Shown one piece after another: positions 8,982-17,988 of a stretch of DNA of 64,000 nt. The translations under genes were made by a program, and so were the position numbers. The DNA is from Candidatus Kapaibacterium sp. GTDB lineage: Bacteria > Bacteroidota > Ignavibacteria > Kapaibacteriales > UBA2268. The stretch's first letter is position 1; each line of letters begins with the position of its first letter. The stretch spans positions 484,501 to 548,500 of the forward strand of contig CP058732.1 in assembly GCA_013414795.1 (NCBI GenBank). The letters are read 5' to 3'. The notes below the pieces were generated by a model. The model was not told the DNA's origin. It did not search any database and saw only the letters and a list, made by a program, of their open reading frames with translations.

Positions 8982-10076
8982 ATGAATGCTAAAGCAATTG
9001 CAATCGTATTGGCAGGTGGTCAAAGTCCTTCTCTTTGGCCAAAGAGCACAATCAAGATTCCGAAGCAATTTCTCCACTTTGTGGGCGATGGTTCGCTATT
9101 GCAAAACACTGTTAAACGCATATCCAATATTTTTGACAAAGAAAATATTTTTGTAGCAACGATTAAAGAGTTTGTTCCATTGGTCGAAGAACAACTGCCC
9201 GAACTGCCAAAAGGGAACATCATTTGCGAGCCTTTTCCAAAGAATACTCTTCCTTGCGTATCGCTTGCATTAACACAACTTTCAACCCAAACGAACGAAG
9301 ACACTGTTGTAGTTCTATTCCCTTCCGACCACCACATTGCCAATTTAGGTGAATTCTATCAAACACTGGAAGTTGCCATTGATTTTACCTACGAAAGAGA
9401 TGCAATCGTAGCAATTGGTGTAACCCCAACTCGCCCTGAAACCCATTATGGATATATACAAGTTGACCGAAATCCAAATGGGCTTGGAGAATACTTTAAT
9501 AAAGGAATAAGATACTCGAAGACTTTCGCCGAAAAACCCGATTACGAGTCGGCAAGGCGTTTCCTTTCGACGGGAGAATTCCTTTGGAACACAGGAATTT
9601 ATGTAATGAAAATTTCAACTTTTTGGAATACCCTTAAAGTTTGTTCTTATGAAATTTTCAACTATTTCACAATCTTGAAAAAATTGGTTGGACGGCCCCA
9701 ATTCGAGCAAGCGGTGATGGAAACTTTTAAGCAAATCCAATCGCAATCAATAGACACAGGAATTATGGAGCGAACTCGCAATGTCTATGCACTTGAATCA
9801 AGTTTCTCCTGGAGTGATGTTGGCACTTGGGACGAGATTTATCGCCTATCTTTAAAAGATGCAGAAAACAACTACCTGGTTGGAGATGTAATTGCTTTGG
9901 ACACAAGAAATTGCTTGATTCAGATCCAGGAAAAAACAATAGCCGCAATTGGTGTCGAGGACTTACTCGTAATTGATTCAAATAATGCACTATTAATATG
10001 CAAACGTGGTTTATCCGATAGAGTGGGCGAAATTGTGGCTTATCTTCGACGGAAAAATGCAGACCCTCTACTTTAA
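8982..10076 (+). CDS. manC: Mannose-1-phosphate guanylyltransferase
   Basis: Makes GDP-mannose from mannose 1-phosphate and GTP for surface glycans. Nucleotidyltransferase fold: LAGG at the start, PKQFL, FPSDHHI (metal-binding Asp region), GYIQ, FAEKPD with the sugar-phosphate Lys, and GEFLWNTGIY. The C-terminal part has SFSWSDVGTWDEIY and a short left-handed beta-helix; there is no fused isomerase domain (364 aa, GMP-only size). Oddity: the first loop reads GGQSPSLWPKS where the family has GG-x-G-x-R-LWP-x-S, so the invariant Arg is missing. Good Shine-Dalgarno (AAGGAG). Third gene of the operon, overlapping rlpA. Confidence 0.88.
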   Translation: MNAKAIAIVLAGGQSPSLWPKSTIKIPKQFLHFVGDGSLLQNTVKRISNIFDKENIFVATIKEFVPLVEEQLPELPKGNIICEPFPKNTLPCVSLALTQLSTQTNEDTVVVLFPSDHHIANLGEFYQTLEVAIDFTYERDAIVAIGVTPTRPETHYGYIQVDRNPNGLGEYFNKGIRYSKTFAEKPDYESARRFLSTGEFLWNTGIYVMKISTFWNTLKVCSYEIFNYFTILKKLVGRPQFEQAVMETFKQIQSQSIDTGIMERTRNVYALESSFSWSDVGTWDEIYRLSLKDAENNYLVGDVIALDTRNCLIQIQEKTIAAIGVEDLLVIDSNNALLICKRGLSDRVGEIVAYLRRKNADPLL

Positions 10077-10464
10077 ATTATTGCTATTGGCTTTGATTTT
10101 GTTATTAAGTTCTTGTTCTTCAACCGTTTTCTATACAAAGTCCAATAATCAATCGGAGAAGTTTTCTAAAAAATTTGTTGAAGAAGGTTTCGCCTCGTAT
10201 TATTCAGATGAGTTTGTTGGGAGAACAACTGCAAACGGGGAAATTTACAATCCAGTTCTGCTCACCGCTGCACACCGAAGTTTACCTTTTGGTACCAAAG
10301 TAAAAGTTACAAATTTGAAAAACGGGCGAGAGGTTATAGTTATCATAAACGACAGAGGACCATTTGTTCAAGGGAGAATAATTGACCTTTCAAAACAAGC
10401 GGCAAAAATTTTGAATTTTTTACAAGAAGGAATTGTAAGAGTAAGAATCGAAAGTGTTGAATAA
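10057..10464 (+). CDS. rlpA: RlpA-like lipoprotein (septal-ring lytic transglycosylase family)
   Basis: Double-psi beta-barrel lipoprotein that cleaves or binds denuded peptidoglycan at division sites. ATG at 10057 is chosen over an upstream in-frame start because it puts a signal sequence with lipobox LLLSSC (Cys20) at the N-terminus. The DPBB domain follows: EEGFASYYSDEFVGRTTANG, LTAAHRSLPFGTKVKVTNL, VIINDRGPFVQGRIIDLSK, with the catalytic-region Asp-Arg-Gly-Pro. 135 aa, lacking the C-terminal SPOR domain of E. coli RlpA. The gene overlaps the end of the guanylyltransferase by 20 bp. Confidence 0.9.
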   Translation: MQTLYFKLLLLALILLLSSCSSTVFYTKSNNQSEKFSKKFVEEGFASYYSDEFVGRTTANGEIYNPVLLTAAHRSLPFGTKVKVTNLKNGREVIVIINDRGPFVQGRIIDLSKQAAKILNFLQEGIVRVRIESVE

Positions 10465-10467
10465 AAG

Positions 10468-10485
10468 TGTGTAATTTTTTACACA
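10468..10485. promoter_or_regulatory. 18-bp perfect palindrome upstream of the giant T9SS cargo
   Basis: TGTGTAA (10468-10474), four T, TTACACA (10479-10485). A perfect dyad of the size bound by CRP/FNR-family dimers, placed 166 bp before the cargo ATG and right after the rlpA stop. It could instead be a weak stem-loop ending the rlpA operon, but no T tract follows. Confidence 0.3.
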
Positions 10486-10650
10486 GTGTAAAGAAAAATA
10501 TGCAAAAATTTTTTGATATGTTCAAAAAAAAAATATGTATCTCTTCAAAAGAGCAAAAATCAAACAATTTTTATTTGATAAAAGTGTATTTTAGTATGTA
10601 CAATTCTTTGAAAATTGGTTAGTTTGTTCAACAATTTCAATGGTGATTTT

Positions 10651-11919
10651 ATGAATCAAGTTCTAAAAAAGTCTTTGTTGCTGGTTACAGCAATTCTGAT
10701 GATGGCAGGATATTCTGCCAAAGCCCAGCGTTTAACAGATATGACCTTTTCCGTCTCGCAAGGAAGTTGGCAACAGTCCACTGGTTGGACAGTGCTTGCA
10801 AATGTTGTTGATGATGCTTCATACTACGTATCTTTACCTTTTCAATTCAAATTTGATGACTATTACAACTCATATGTCTATATGAGTTCAAACGGTCATA
10901 TTTCTTTTTACCCCTACTACGGATATTACAATCTTACAAACTATTATCTAACTTACACTTACGCCTCCGTCCAGGTAATGAAAAGAGATTTGTATGTTTA
11001 TAATGGTATGGGCTATGAAGTTCAAGGTGTTGCTCCAAATCGTGTAATTGTGTTCCAGTGGCTCGGAGTGGACTTTTATTATGGTTACAGTGCCAATATG
11101 AACTTCCAAGTAAAATTATATGAAACTTCGAACCGTGTAGACATTGTATTTGGACCAATGAACTATGGTTCATTCCCATTCCAGGATTACTATTACTATG
11201 CCCCACATCTTGGATTTACTGGTACCAATAGTTCAACCTACATTAATATTGAACCGGGACCAACATTTGTCGCCCACTTTTCCAACCGAAACCCAGAACC
11301 GCGTTACACAAGTTCATATATAATTAGCAGCCAAATTGCAGGCTATTGCACTCAAGGTGTTACAATCTCTTTGACATCATTCCCATCTTTTGTTGATGTT
11401 TGGCCACAAAGCGGAACCATCTTGCGTCGTGGAAACATCTACGATGGAACCGGCGGAACTATGAAACCCGGTATGTATTTTTCTAGAATTGCTGGACAAG
11501 CAGAAGTTTACGGTCGTTATCAAATTTCTGGTCCGCTTCCAGCAGACCCAAGAAGAAATCCACAATACAAAGTTATTTACACCGGAACCAAGGTTGGAAA
11601 CCCAACTGACGAGTTGATTTACTTCTCGCCACAACCAGTTGGCCAACCAGCGTTTGCCCCAATTCCCGCTGCAAAAGGTATTGCCGCAGGAACGAATGGT
11701 GCCCTTGATTTGTTCACCAATCGGAACCAAATTCCCGGCGGCGAATATATGGTCGAAGCAAGAATGGAACTACCAAACTATAACTACGTACAGCCAATTG
11801 ACCCAGTTATTTTTGTAATTGCCAATGACTATGACCTTGCAATCACAAGTTTGATTTCACCAAAGTCTAAAACAGATAGAAAATACCCATTATCGGTAAC
11901 AATCCCACTACAAGCCTGA
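10651..11919 (+). CDS. T9SS cargo protein, N-terminal segment (cut by in-frame TGA)
   Basis: First 422 codons of a giant exported protein. ATG at 10651 (upstream GGTGATTTT) gives a signal peptide MNQVLKKSLLLVTAILMMAG ending near SAKAQ; an earlier GTG in frame would add 12 non-signal residues. Residues ~25-230 are rich in Tyr/Phe beta strands and resemble the N-terminal sugar/adhesion-like sandwich of Bacteroidota exported proteins; the last part starts a CARDB-like Ig domain (YDLAITSLISPKSKTDRKYP). The frame stops at TGA 11917-11919, but the same frame stays open afterwards and continues the same domain, so this is not a natural C-terminus. Catalytic function unknown. Confidence 0.75.
   Translation: MNQVLKKSLLLVTAILMMAGYSAKAQRLTDMTFSVSQGSWQQSTGWTVLANVVDDASYYVSLPFQFKFDDYYNSYVYMSSNGHISFYPYYGYYNLTNYYLTYTYASVQVMKRDLYVYNGMGYEVQGVAPNRVIVFQWLGVDFYYGYSANMNFQVKLYETSNRVDIVFGPMNYGSFPFQDYYYYAPHLGFTGTNSSTYINIEPGPTFVAHFSNRNPEPRYTSSYIISSQIAGYCTQGVTISLTSFPSFVDVWPQSGTILRRGNIYDGTGGTMKPGMYFSRIAGQAEVYGRYQISGPLPADPRRNPQYKVIYTGTKVGNPTDELIYFSPQPVGQPAFAPIPAAKGIAAGTNGALDLFTNRNQIPGGEYMVEARMELPNYNYVQPIDPVIFVIANDYDLAITSLISPKSKTDRKYPLSVTIPLQA
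11917..11919 (+). other. Single in-frame TGA interrupting a 1864-codon reading frame
   Basis: The frame from 10651 to 16245 is uninterrupted except for this TGA at codon 423, in the middle of a CARDB-like strand (PLQA-stop-ITNIGI). One C-to-T change from CGA (Arg) would explain it. TGA serves as a normal stop elsewhere in the window (for example 35500-35502 and 50914-50916), so a changed genetic code is not supported. Confidence 0.85.
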
Positions 11920-12078
11920 ATTACAAATATTGGAATTGCAACCATTGACTCCTTTGTTACTGCTGTTACTGTTCGCAAAGTTGGTGGGGATATTGAACTT
12001 ACAGATACTGTTCGTTGGCCTACTGTTGCTAATACGCCTGGTTTAACCACTGGACAAAGTGTTCAAATCAATTTTAAA

Positions 12079-15000
12079 TTGTTCAGGCCAAGAGATGTTG
12101 GAGATTATGAGGTGGTCGTAACAGTAACACCAACCTATCCACCTTATGATGATGAAACTTACAACAATAGATATCCAAGAAGTGGCGAAACCTTTGTTTT
12201 CAATGTTGCATATGACGTCGAAGCAGAAGCCAAATCTGTACTTGTCCCAGAAGACAGCGTCTTTGTTGGAAGACCCTTACGTGTGAGGGCTGTTTTCCAA
12301 AACAATGGTGTTGGTGTTATATCTGATGCTCCCGCTTATGCCTACATTGTGAAAATGGAACCACCTTACGATACTGTTTTCCGAACGACAACTATTATTC
12401 AGGATATTCCAACAGGACGCAACAATATTACTAACGTAATCTTCCCCGATAACTTTATTCCACCTTCCGCTGGTACTTACAAGGTTTGTATTGGAGTTAA
12501 GGCTGAGGGCGACCCAGTTGAAACCAACGACGAATATTGCAAACTCTTCCAGGTTGTACACGCTATGGCTGGCACTTACACAATTGGTACAACTTATCTT
12601 GGAAATCCGCGAAACTATCCAACAATTCAAGATGCTATAAATGACTTGTTCAAACGCGGAGTAACTGGACCAGTTGTCTTCGAGTTGACGGATGCATACT
12701 ACGAAGTTGGAAATATTAATTCACCATTACCTGCAATCGATTTGACCTCGAAAATAATTGGTGTTAGCCCCGAAAATACTATCACATTCAAACCTTCAAT
12801 TATGCGAAGTCTTTCTCGCGGTTCAATTACAATAAAATTGAACTCTGGTGCTGGCATTGGTATTTTGATTGGTCAAAATGCCTCACCATCTAACAGTTAC
12901 GCCCCAGTACTTGAAGTTGTTCCAAGTATTATTCGAAAATATGCAAACTCCGATGGCTTCTTCATCTTTGATGGTGGCAAGCAAAAGTCAATACGCTTTG
13001 CTCTGAACACAAATAATACCTTCCGTGCTGTTTTCTATTTGGCCAACGGTGCGTCTAATATTACTATTCAAAACTGCATAATTGAAAATTACGACAATAA
13101 TAATGTCTCCAAGGCTGTCTCGCTTCCTTTGGTAATGTATAACTCTGCTCTCTCTATGTTCCAATACCAAGACGACAAACGCTCGACAACAGAAACTTAT
13201 TCTGCTGGTATCGTAATGCGAAGCAAGACCCCCGTTGGAAAGGACGACCCCACGTCGAATACATTTAACCTTGATACCATACCAAATATGAATAATATTA
13301 TCCGTGGGAATGAGATAAATGGTTTTGGTTATGGTATCGTTTCTCTTGGTGTTGGTCCACTCTTTAACGCTGGCAAAGCAGCATACCAACGCTACTATAA
13401 CAAGAACAACTTAATAGCCGACAATAAGATTTATGATGTTGCGCGTGCTGGTATTTTCCTTGGTTATGAAGAAGGAACCAAAGTTCAAAACAATAGGATT
13501 TACAATGTCAACGCACCAAGTGGTTGGGACGCTGCTGGCATCCTTGTTGGCGGGCAAAGGCGAACCGGCTATAATGGATATAACACTATTGATGTTGAAA
13601 TTGCTGGTAACGAAATTAGCAGCGTAAACTCTGGTGTGGCTTCTTGGGGTATTAAAGTAGAACAGGCAAGAAATGCTTATCCATTCACGAATCCACCACA
13701 AGTCTTCTTCCCAGATGTAGCAGAGAATACAAAGATTTATAACAATATTGTTTGGGGCTTGACAACAACTTCCCAAAATGCTCATCGTGCAGGTATTTAT
13801 TTACTCACAGAACGAGGAAATTATCCAGAAGTTCCATTAACTAGGGGTTATTATACTAGAAACGACAAAATTGTTAACAACACTGTTGTAATTCAAAATA
13901 TTGCAACATTGACAACCGGGTACGTTGCTGGTATTTCCATCCAAAGCGCTAAGAATACCCAACTTATGAACAATGCTGTTGCGTTGATGGATATGAATGT
14001 AGATCCGAACAATCAAGTGTATGCCTGCTTATTCTATCAAGGGATGATGCCAAGCGAGATGGGATTGACCAGCGACCGAAACGCATTCTGGTATGCAAAT
14101 GGTAGCGGTGGCACAGTTGTTCGATTTGTCGAGACAGATGAAAACGACAATATATTGGACAACGGAGGCAATCGCAACGACTTTGCGACATTGGAGCAGT
14201 GGCAGAACTGGACTGGAATGGACGCCAACAGTGTATTTGGCAACTTCACAAATGATTTTGTCTACCAAGGCTATGCTCCGAACCAGAAGTTGCGTATAGC
14301 AACGAACCCAACACCACTTGGTTCGATATTGAACAACAGAGGCAATCGCATTGATTGGGTAACCCACGACATAGATGGGAACATTCGTGGAGCAGCTGGG
14401 CAGCGATATGACATCGGAGCAGTCGAATTCGATGGCAGATTGTATCTCAGCGACCTTGAGATGATAAAGATAACCTATCCAGCGAAGTATCAGTCGTCGA
14501 CTGGAATGTTCAACGACGCCCAATATGTAATGGACAATTCGCCTACGAATGTAAAGGCATTGGTACGCAACAGTGGCAACTTACAGCAATCTGCTGTAAA
14601 TGTAACAGTGAACATATATCGCGAGATGCCCGATGGCAATTTCAGCACAGTGCCAGAGGTAACTGCGACCAAGCAAGTAACTCTTTCAAGCGGAGAGAGC
14701 ATTGAAGTCGACTTCGCATTGAACGACGGGCAAGCCCCCGACTTCAAGCCGAAGACATATGGAGAATTGGCGAACGAAGGCTACTATGTGCCCGACCAAT
14801 TCTTGACGATGCAAGCGAACGTAACGCCAAGATACAAGATAGTAGTTTCGTTGGGAGGCGACCAACAGAACGCAAACAACAGCGTATCGAAAGTAGTGCG
14901 ATACTATATACCACAGAGCAAGACCCGCGCATTGTTAAGCGTTGAGAACTCTATGGTGCAACTCGATGCCAACTCGACAGTAGACGAGATAGCCGGAAGA

Positions 15001-16245
15001 TTGAACTACGATAGTTTGATTACTGCATTCCGCAAGTTAGGATGGATGATAGACATACCCGAGGGTATCTTCGACTTTGACATATTCGACCGCAAGGGAT
15101 GGGAGCCGAAGGCAGTCGATTACACATTATTCAATTCGATTTTGTGGGCAGATGGCGACGACAAGCCATTGACGAAGATGGAGAAGATTGACTTGCGGCG
15201 ATTCCTAACGAGCGGAACAGTTGAAGCGAAGAAGAATTTAGTGATAAGCAGTCAAGAGATAGTACGTGCCAACGCTTCTGATGCAGAATTTGTTGGCGGA
15301 TTATTGCGAGCGAAGAATGTAGCGCCGGGCAATCCGCAAGGAGCCGGAGTGAGCAACGATGGTAATGCTGTGATTGGCTTGGCAGTCGGAAGGAAGTTAG
15401 CGATGAGCATTCGAAGCACTGGCTACAATGGTGATGTACCACCATATTGCGGATTAATGGCAGTCGAGGCGAATGGAGCAGGACAAGCGCTTGCTGGTGG
15501 ATATTATCGAAGCCATCAAGGAAGCACAACAGATTCGATAGCCGGAGTAGCCACGACGACATTAACGAGGAACGTAATATTGTTCGGAGTCGACTGGCGA
15601 CATTGGGGCAGAATTGATATGATAATCCGAGCGATACTCGACTTTGCCAACGCAAACGGTGGGTTCATCATACCAGTAGAGTTAAGCGAATTCAATGCCA
15701 AGCCAGTAGGGAATGTAGTATACGTTACCTGGGCAACAGAGAGCGAATACAACACGAGCAAGTTCGAAGTAGAGCGAGCCGAGGTGCAAGGAGCGACGAA
15801 GAGCGAATTTGTAAAAGTTGGCGAAGAGAAAGCAGCTGGAACAAGCACAAGTCGTAAGGAATACGGACCCGTTGTCGACCGAGGCGTAGGATTTGGCAAA
15901 GTGTATGTCTATCGGTTGAAAGTAGTCGATGTAGACGGAGCGACAAGTTACAGCCGAGAGGTAATGGTGAAGATGGAAGGCGAGGTTAACTGGGTGAGCG
16001 AAGTAATGCCAAATCCAAGCGACAATGAAGTGAAGTTCGAAGTAAGTGCAATTGAAGGAGCGAACATCGAGGCTCGAATCATCGACCTTGCTGGACGCGA
16101 GGTGAAACAAGTGTACAATGGTGTTGGCAACGGCAATGTAGTGAAGGTAGTAGCCAATGTAAGCGACCTACCGAGCGGAATGTACACATTAGTAGTTAAG
16201 ATAGGAAACGAAACGATAACACGCAGCGTGAACATAGTGCGATAA
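12079..16245 (+). CDS. T9SS cargo protein, C-terminal segment: CARDB, parallel beta-helix, sorting domain
   Basis: Continuation of the protein begun at 10651; the frame is open from 11920 and the first usable start after the TGA is TTG at 12079, which has no convincing ribosome-binding site or signal peptide. Parts in order (residues from 12079): CARDB-like Ig domains (to ~150); a right-handed parallel beta-helix (~155-640) with Asn-rich turns such as NNIIRGNEINGFGYGIVSLG and NKIYDVARAGIFLGY; a mixed region with another CARDB-like unit; a short fibronectin-like module (PVELSEFNAKPVGNVVYVTW); and a type A T9SS sorting domain over the last ~80 residues (VMPNPSDNEVKFEVS, SGMYTLVVK). Surface adhesin or polysaccharide-acting protein are both possible. 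From ~14.0 kb onward codons end mainly in A or G, unlike the first half. Confidence 0.8.
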   Translation: MFRPRDVGDYEVVVTVTPTYPPYDDETYNNRYPRSGETFVFNVAYDVEAEAKSVLVPEDSVFVGRPLRVRAVFQNNGVGVISDAPAYAYIVKMEPPYDTVFRTTTIIQDIPTGRNNITNVIFPDNFIPPSAGTYKVCIGVKAEGDPVETNDEYCKLFQVVHAMAGTYTIGTTYLGNPRNYPTIQDAINDLFKRGVTGPVVFELTDAYYEVGNINSPLPAIDLTSKIIGVSPENTITFKPSIMRSLSRGSITIKLNSGAGIGILIGQNASPSNSYAPVLEVVPSIIRKYANSDGFFIFDGGKQKSIRFALNTNNTFRAVFYLANGASNITIQNCIIENYDNNNVSKAVSLPLVMYNSALSMFQYQDDKRSTTETYSAGIVMRSKTPVGKDDPTSNTFNLDTIPNMNNIIRGNEINGFGYGIVSLGVGPLFNAGKAAYQRYYNKNNLIADNKIYDVARAGIFLGYEEGTKVQNNRIYNVNAPSGWDAAGILVGGQRRTGYNGYNTIDVEIAGNEISSVNSGVASWGIKVEQARNAYPFTNPPQVFFPDVAENTKIYNNIVWGLTTTSQNAHRAGIYLLTERGNYPEVPLTRGYYTRNDKIVNNTVVIQNIATLTTGYVAGISIQSAKNTQLMNNAVALMDMNVDPNNQVYACLFYQGMMPSEMGLTSDRNAFWYANGSGGTVVRFVETDENDNILDNGGNRNDFATLEQWQNWTGMDANSVFGNFTNDFVYQGYAPNQKLRIATNPTPLGSILNNRGNRIDWVTHDIDGNIRGAAGQRYDIGAVEFDGRLYLSDLEMIKITYPAKYQSSTGMFNDAQYVMDNSPTNVKALVRNSGNLQQSAVNVTVNIYREMPDGNFSTVPEVTATKQVTLSSGESIEVDFALNDGQAPDFKPKTYGELANEGYYVPDQFLTMQANVTPRYKIVVSLGGDQQNANNSVSKVVRYYIPQSKTRALLSVENSMVQLDANSTVDEIAGRLNYDSLITAFRKLGWMIDIPEGIFDFDIFDRKGWEPKAVDYTLFNSILWADGDDKPLTKMEKIDLRRFLTSGTVEAKKNLVISSQEIVRANASDAEFVGGLLRAKNVAPGNPQGAGVSNDGNAVIGLAVGRKLAMSIRSTGYNGDVPPYCGLMAVEANGAGQALAGGYYRSHQGSTTDSIAGVATTTLTRNVILFGVDWRHWGRIDMIIRAILDFANANGGFIIPVELSEFNAKPVGNVVYVTWATESEYNTSKFEVERAEVQGATKSEFVKVGEEKAAGTSTSRKEYGPVVDRGVGFGKVYVYRLKVVDVDGATSYSREVMVKMEGEVNWVSEVMPNPSDNEVKFEVSAIEGANIEARIIDLAGREVKQVYNGVGNGNVVKVVANVSDLPSGMYTLVVKIGNETITRSVNIVR

Positions 16246-16264
16246 TTGTAGAATAAATCGAAGC

Positions 16265-16304
16265 GAGCCGCTGGCGGACTTTCCCCCAGCGGCTCTTTGT
16301 TTTT
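16265..16304 (+). terminator. Rho-independent terminator after giant T9SS cargo
   Basis: GAGCCGCTGG (16265-16274) pairs perfectly with CCAGCGGCTC (16286-16295), followed by TTTGTTTTT. Confidence 0.92.
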
Positions 16305-16358
16305 AAAAAAATGAAACTTTTGAAATATCGTTAACAAAAAATTAGAAAAAGAGAGAAG

Positions 16359-16760
16359 ATGAAACTGTTGTTTTTGGTAAATGGAAACGCAAAAAAAATT
16401 TTAGACGCACAAAAATTGCGAGAAGAAGATTTTGAAATTGTTAAAATTGACGAAAAGACTTTAGCGAATCCAAAAAAAATCATAGAACATTTGCGAAAAA
16501 AGTTCGATGAAGTGTATTTTGGATGTATTTCAATTGATTTCCAGCGATTTATTCCATTTATGTTGATATATATACTATTTTCAAAACCAAAAAGGGGTGG
16601 AATAATCGACGAAGATGGATTGAAAATTAAATTTTCAATTATCAAAACAATATTCATCACCATTCCACTTCTAATTGTTGAGTTTATCGGAAGTGTGTTT
16701 ATTGTACTTTATTCATATATATATTATTTCGTATGGAGAAAATTCAAAGTGAAATATTGA
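16359..16760 (+). CDS. Small membrane protein preceding a glycosyltransferase
   Basis: A 133-aa protein of unknown function. Residues 1-~85 look like a small alpha/beta domain (MKLLFLVNGNAKKILDAQKL start, resembling the first strand of a Rossmann-like fold). Residues ~90-125 form a strongly hydrophobic stretch (IKTIFITIPLLIVEFIGSV then FIVLYSYIYYFVW), probably one long or two short membrane helices, ending in a basic WRKFKVKY tail. Its stop TGA (16758-16760) overlaps the glycosyltransferase start region, so the two are translationally coupled and likely act together in glycan or glycolipid assembly at the inner membrane. ATG is preceded by AGAGAGAAG. Confidence 0.6.
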   Translation: MKLLFLVNGNAKKILDAQKLREEDFEIVKIDEKTLANPKKIIEHLRKKFDEVYFGCISIDFQRFIPFMLIYILFSKPKRGGIIDEDGLKIKFSIIKTIFITIPLLIVEFIGSVFIVLYSYIYYFVWRKFKVKY

Positions 16761-17941
16761 GAATTTTGTTCTGGAGAATTGATTACACTGGAGCATTGGT
16801 TGATGGTGGAATTAGTACAACTGTACGGAGTCTGATTTCAGAGTTGTTAAAAATGAGTCATAAGGTTTTTTATATATCCGGAAGTAGGGCGAAGTTGCCA
16901 GGTGGTGTCAACTCTTATTTTATACAATTTAGTCGTTTTTTCAGAAATTTTCCAGAAATATTTTCCTTTCCATACCAGTTTACTTCTACAAAAAAAGGCA
17001 GAAAGATAATAGAAAATCTTTTACCATTGAATTTTATTTATCAAGTTATACATGATTTTAATTTTTCCGGAGCAATTGTAAAAAAAGAATTAGGTTTGCC
17101 GTTATTTCTTCAAGCCGATGGTGTGCAAATTTGGGTTAAACAAAATTGGGGTAAATTATTCTTCAAACATTTATTGAAATGGGCAGAAGAAATACAATGG
17201 ATTTCTGCCGATAGGATATTTACTTTTTCTAATCAACTAAAAAATTTATTGATATCCTATGGAGTTCCAGAGTCGAAAATTGTTATCAATCCTTGCGGTT
17301 TCGACCCCAGTATGTTCCATCCCAATATTGAATGCCAGGATATTAAACAGAAATTAAATTTATTTGGAAAATTTGTTGTTGGTTTCTCCGGTTCTTTTGG
17401 CTATTACCACGGTATATCATTCCTTGCAAAAGCCATTAAAATTGTATCTAAAGCAATTCCAAATGTTGTTTTCTTGTTTGTTGGCGATGGTGCCTATCGT
17501 GCCCAACTCGATGAAACCATAAAGCAAGATAAAGTTGAAAAACATACAATAATTACAGGTTTTCTGCCTTTCGAAGAGGTTCCAAAATACTTGGCTTGTT
17601 GCAATGTTCTTGTCTCTCCTTGTATCAATAATGACGATGGGACTGAATTTTTTAATAGTCCGTTGAAAAATTTTGAATATATGGGCTTGCGAAAACCCAT
17701 TATTGCAACTGCTGTTGGACAACAGAAAGAGTTCTTCCAGCATCGCTGGAATGCTTATCTTGTCGAAGAGCGAAATCCCCAAGCAATTGCAGAGGCAATC
17801 ATCGAATTGCACAAGGACCCAGACCTCGCTTCTTTAATTGCAAACAATGCCTATATCGATGGAATTTCTAAACATACCTGGAAACATCGTGCCGAAAATT
17901 TACTCAAAACTTATTACGATTTAACTGAAAATAAAATATAA
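16733..17941 (+). CDS. Glycosyltransferase, GT4-like (GT-B fold)
   Basis: Transfers a sugar from a nucleotide donor, probably onto a surface glycan or lipid. The N-terminal domain begins LRILFWRIDYTGALVDGG (acceptor-side Rossmann fold with a Gly-rich loop). The C-terminal donor domain shows VVGFSGSFGYYHG, VVFLFVGDGAYR, ITGFLPFEEVPKYLACCNVL and the GT4 Glu-containing stretch PLKNFEYMGLRKPIIAT. Start is uncertain: ATG 16733 overlaps the previous gene by 28 bp, while TTG 16757 overlaps its stop as TTGA, a classic coupling arrangement, and begins directly with the conserved strand. Donor and acceptor cannot be told. Confidence 0.85.
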   Translation: MEKIQSEILRILFWRIDYTGALVDGGISTTVRSLISELLKMSHKVFYISGSRAKLPGGVNSYFIQFSRFFRNFPEIFSFPYQFTSTKKGRKIIENLLPLNFIYQVIHDFNFSGAIVKKELGLPLFLQADGVQIWVKQNWGKLFFKHLLKWAEEIQWISADRIFTFSNQLKNLLISYGVPESKIVINPCGFDPSMFHPNIECQDIKQKLNLFGKFVVGFSGSFGYYHGISFLAKAIKIVSKAIPNVVFLFVGDGAYRAQLDETIKQDKVEKHTIITGFLPFEEVPKYLACCNVLVSPCINNDDGTEFFNSPLKNFEYMGLRKPIIATAVGQQKEFFQHRWNAYLVEERNPQAIAEAIIELHKDPDLASLIANNAYIDGISKHTWKHRAENLLKTYYDLTENKI

Positions 17942-17988
17942 AAAATTACTTTGCGTTTTAATTTTTACAAATTTTACTTGGAGGAAAA

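Noticed and set aside
11917-11919. Selenocysteine or reassigned TGA
   Set aside because: No SECIS-like hairpin recognised directly after the codon, the position is a beta strand in a binding domain, and TGA ends other genes in the window.
15131-15655. 174-aa minus-strand frame inside the giant T9SS cargo gene (and similar frames at 14029-14523 and 15682-16110)
   Set aside because: Antisense by-products of the A/G-ending codon style there; no domain, start signal or neighbour supports them.
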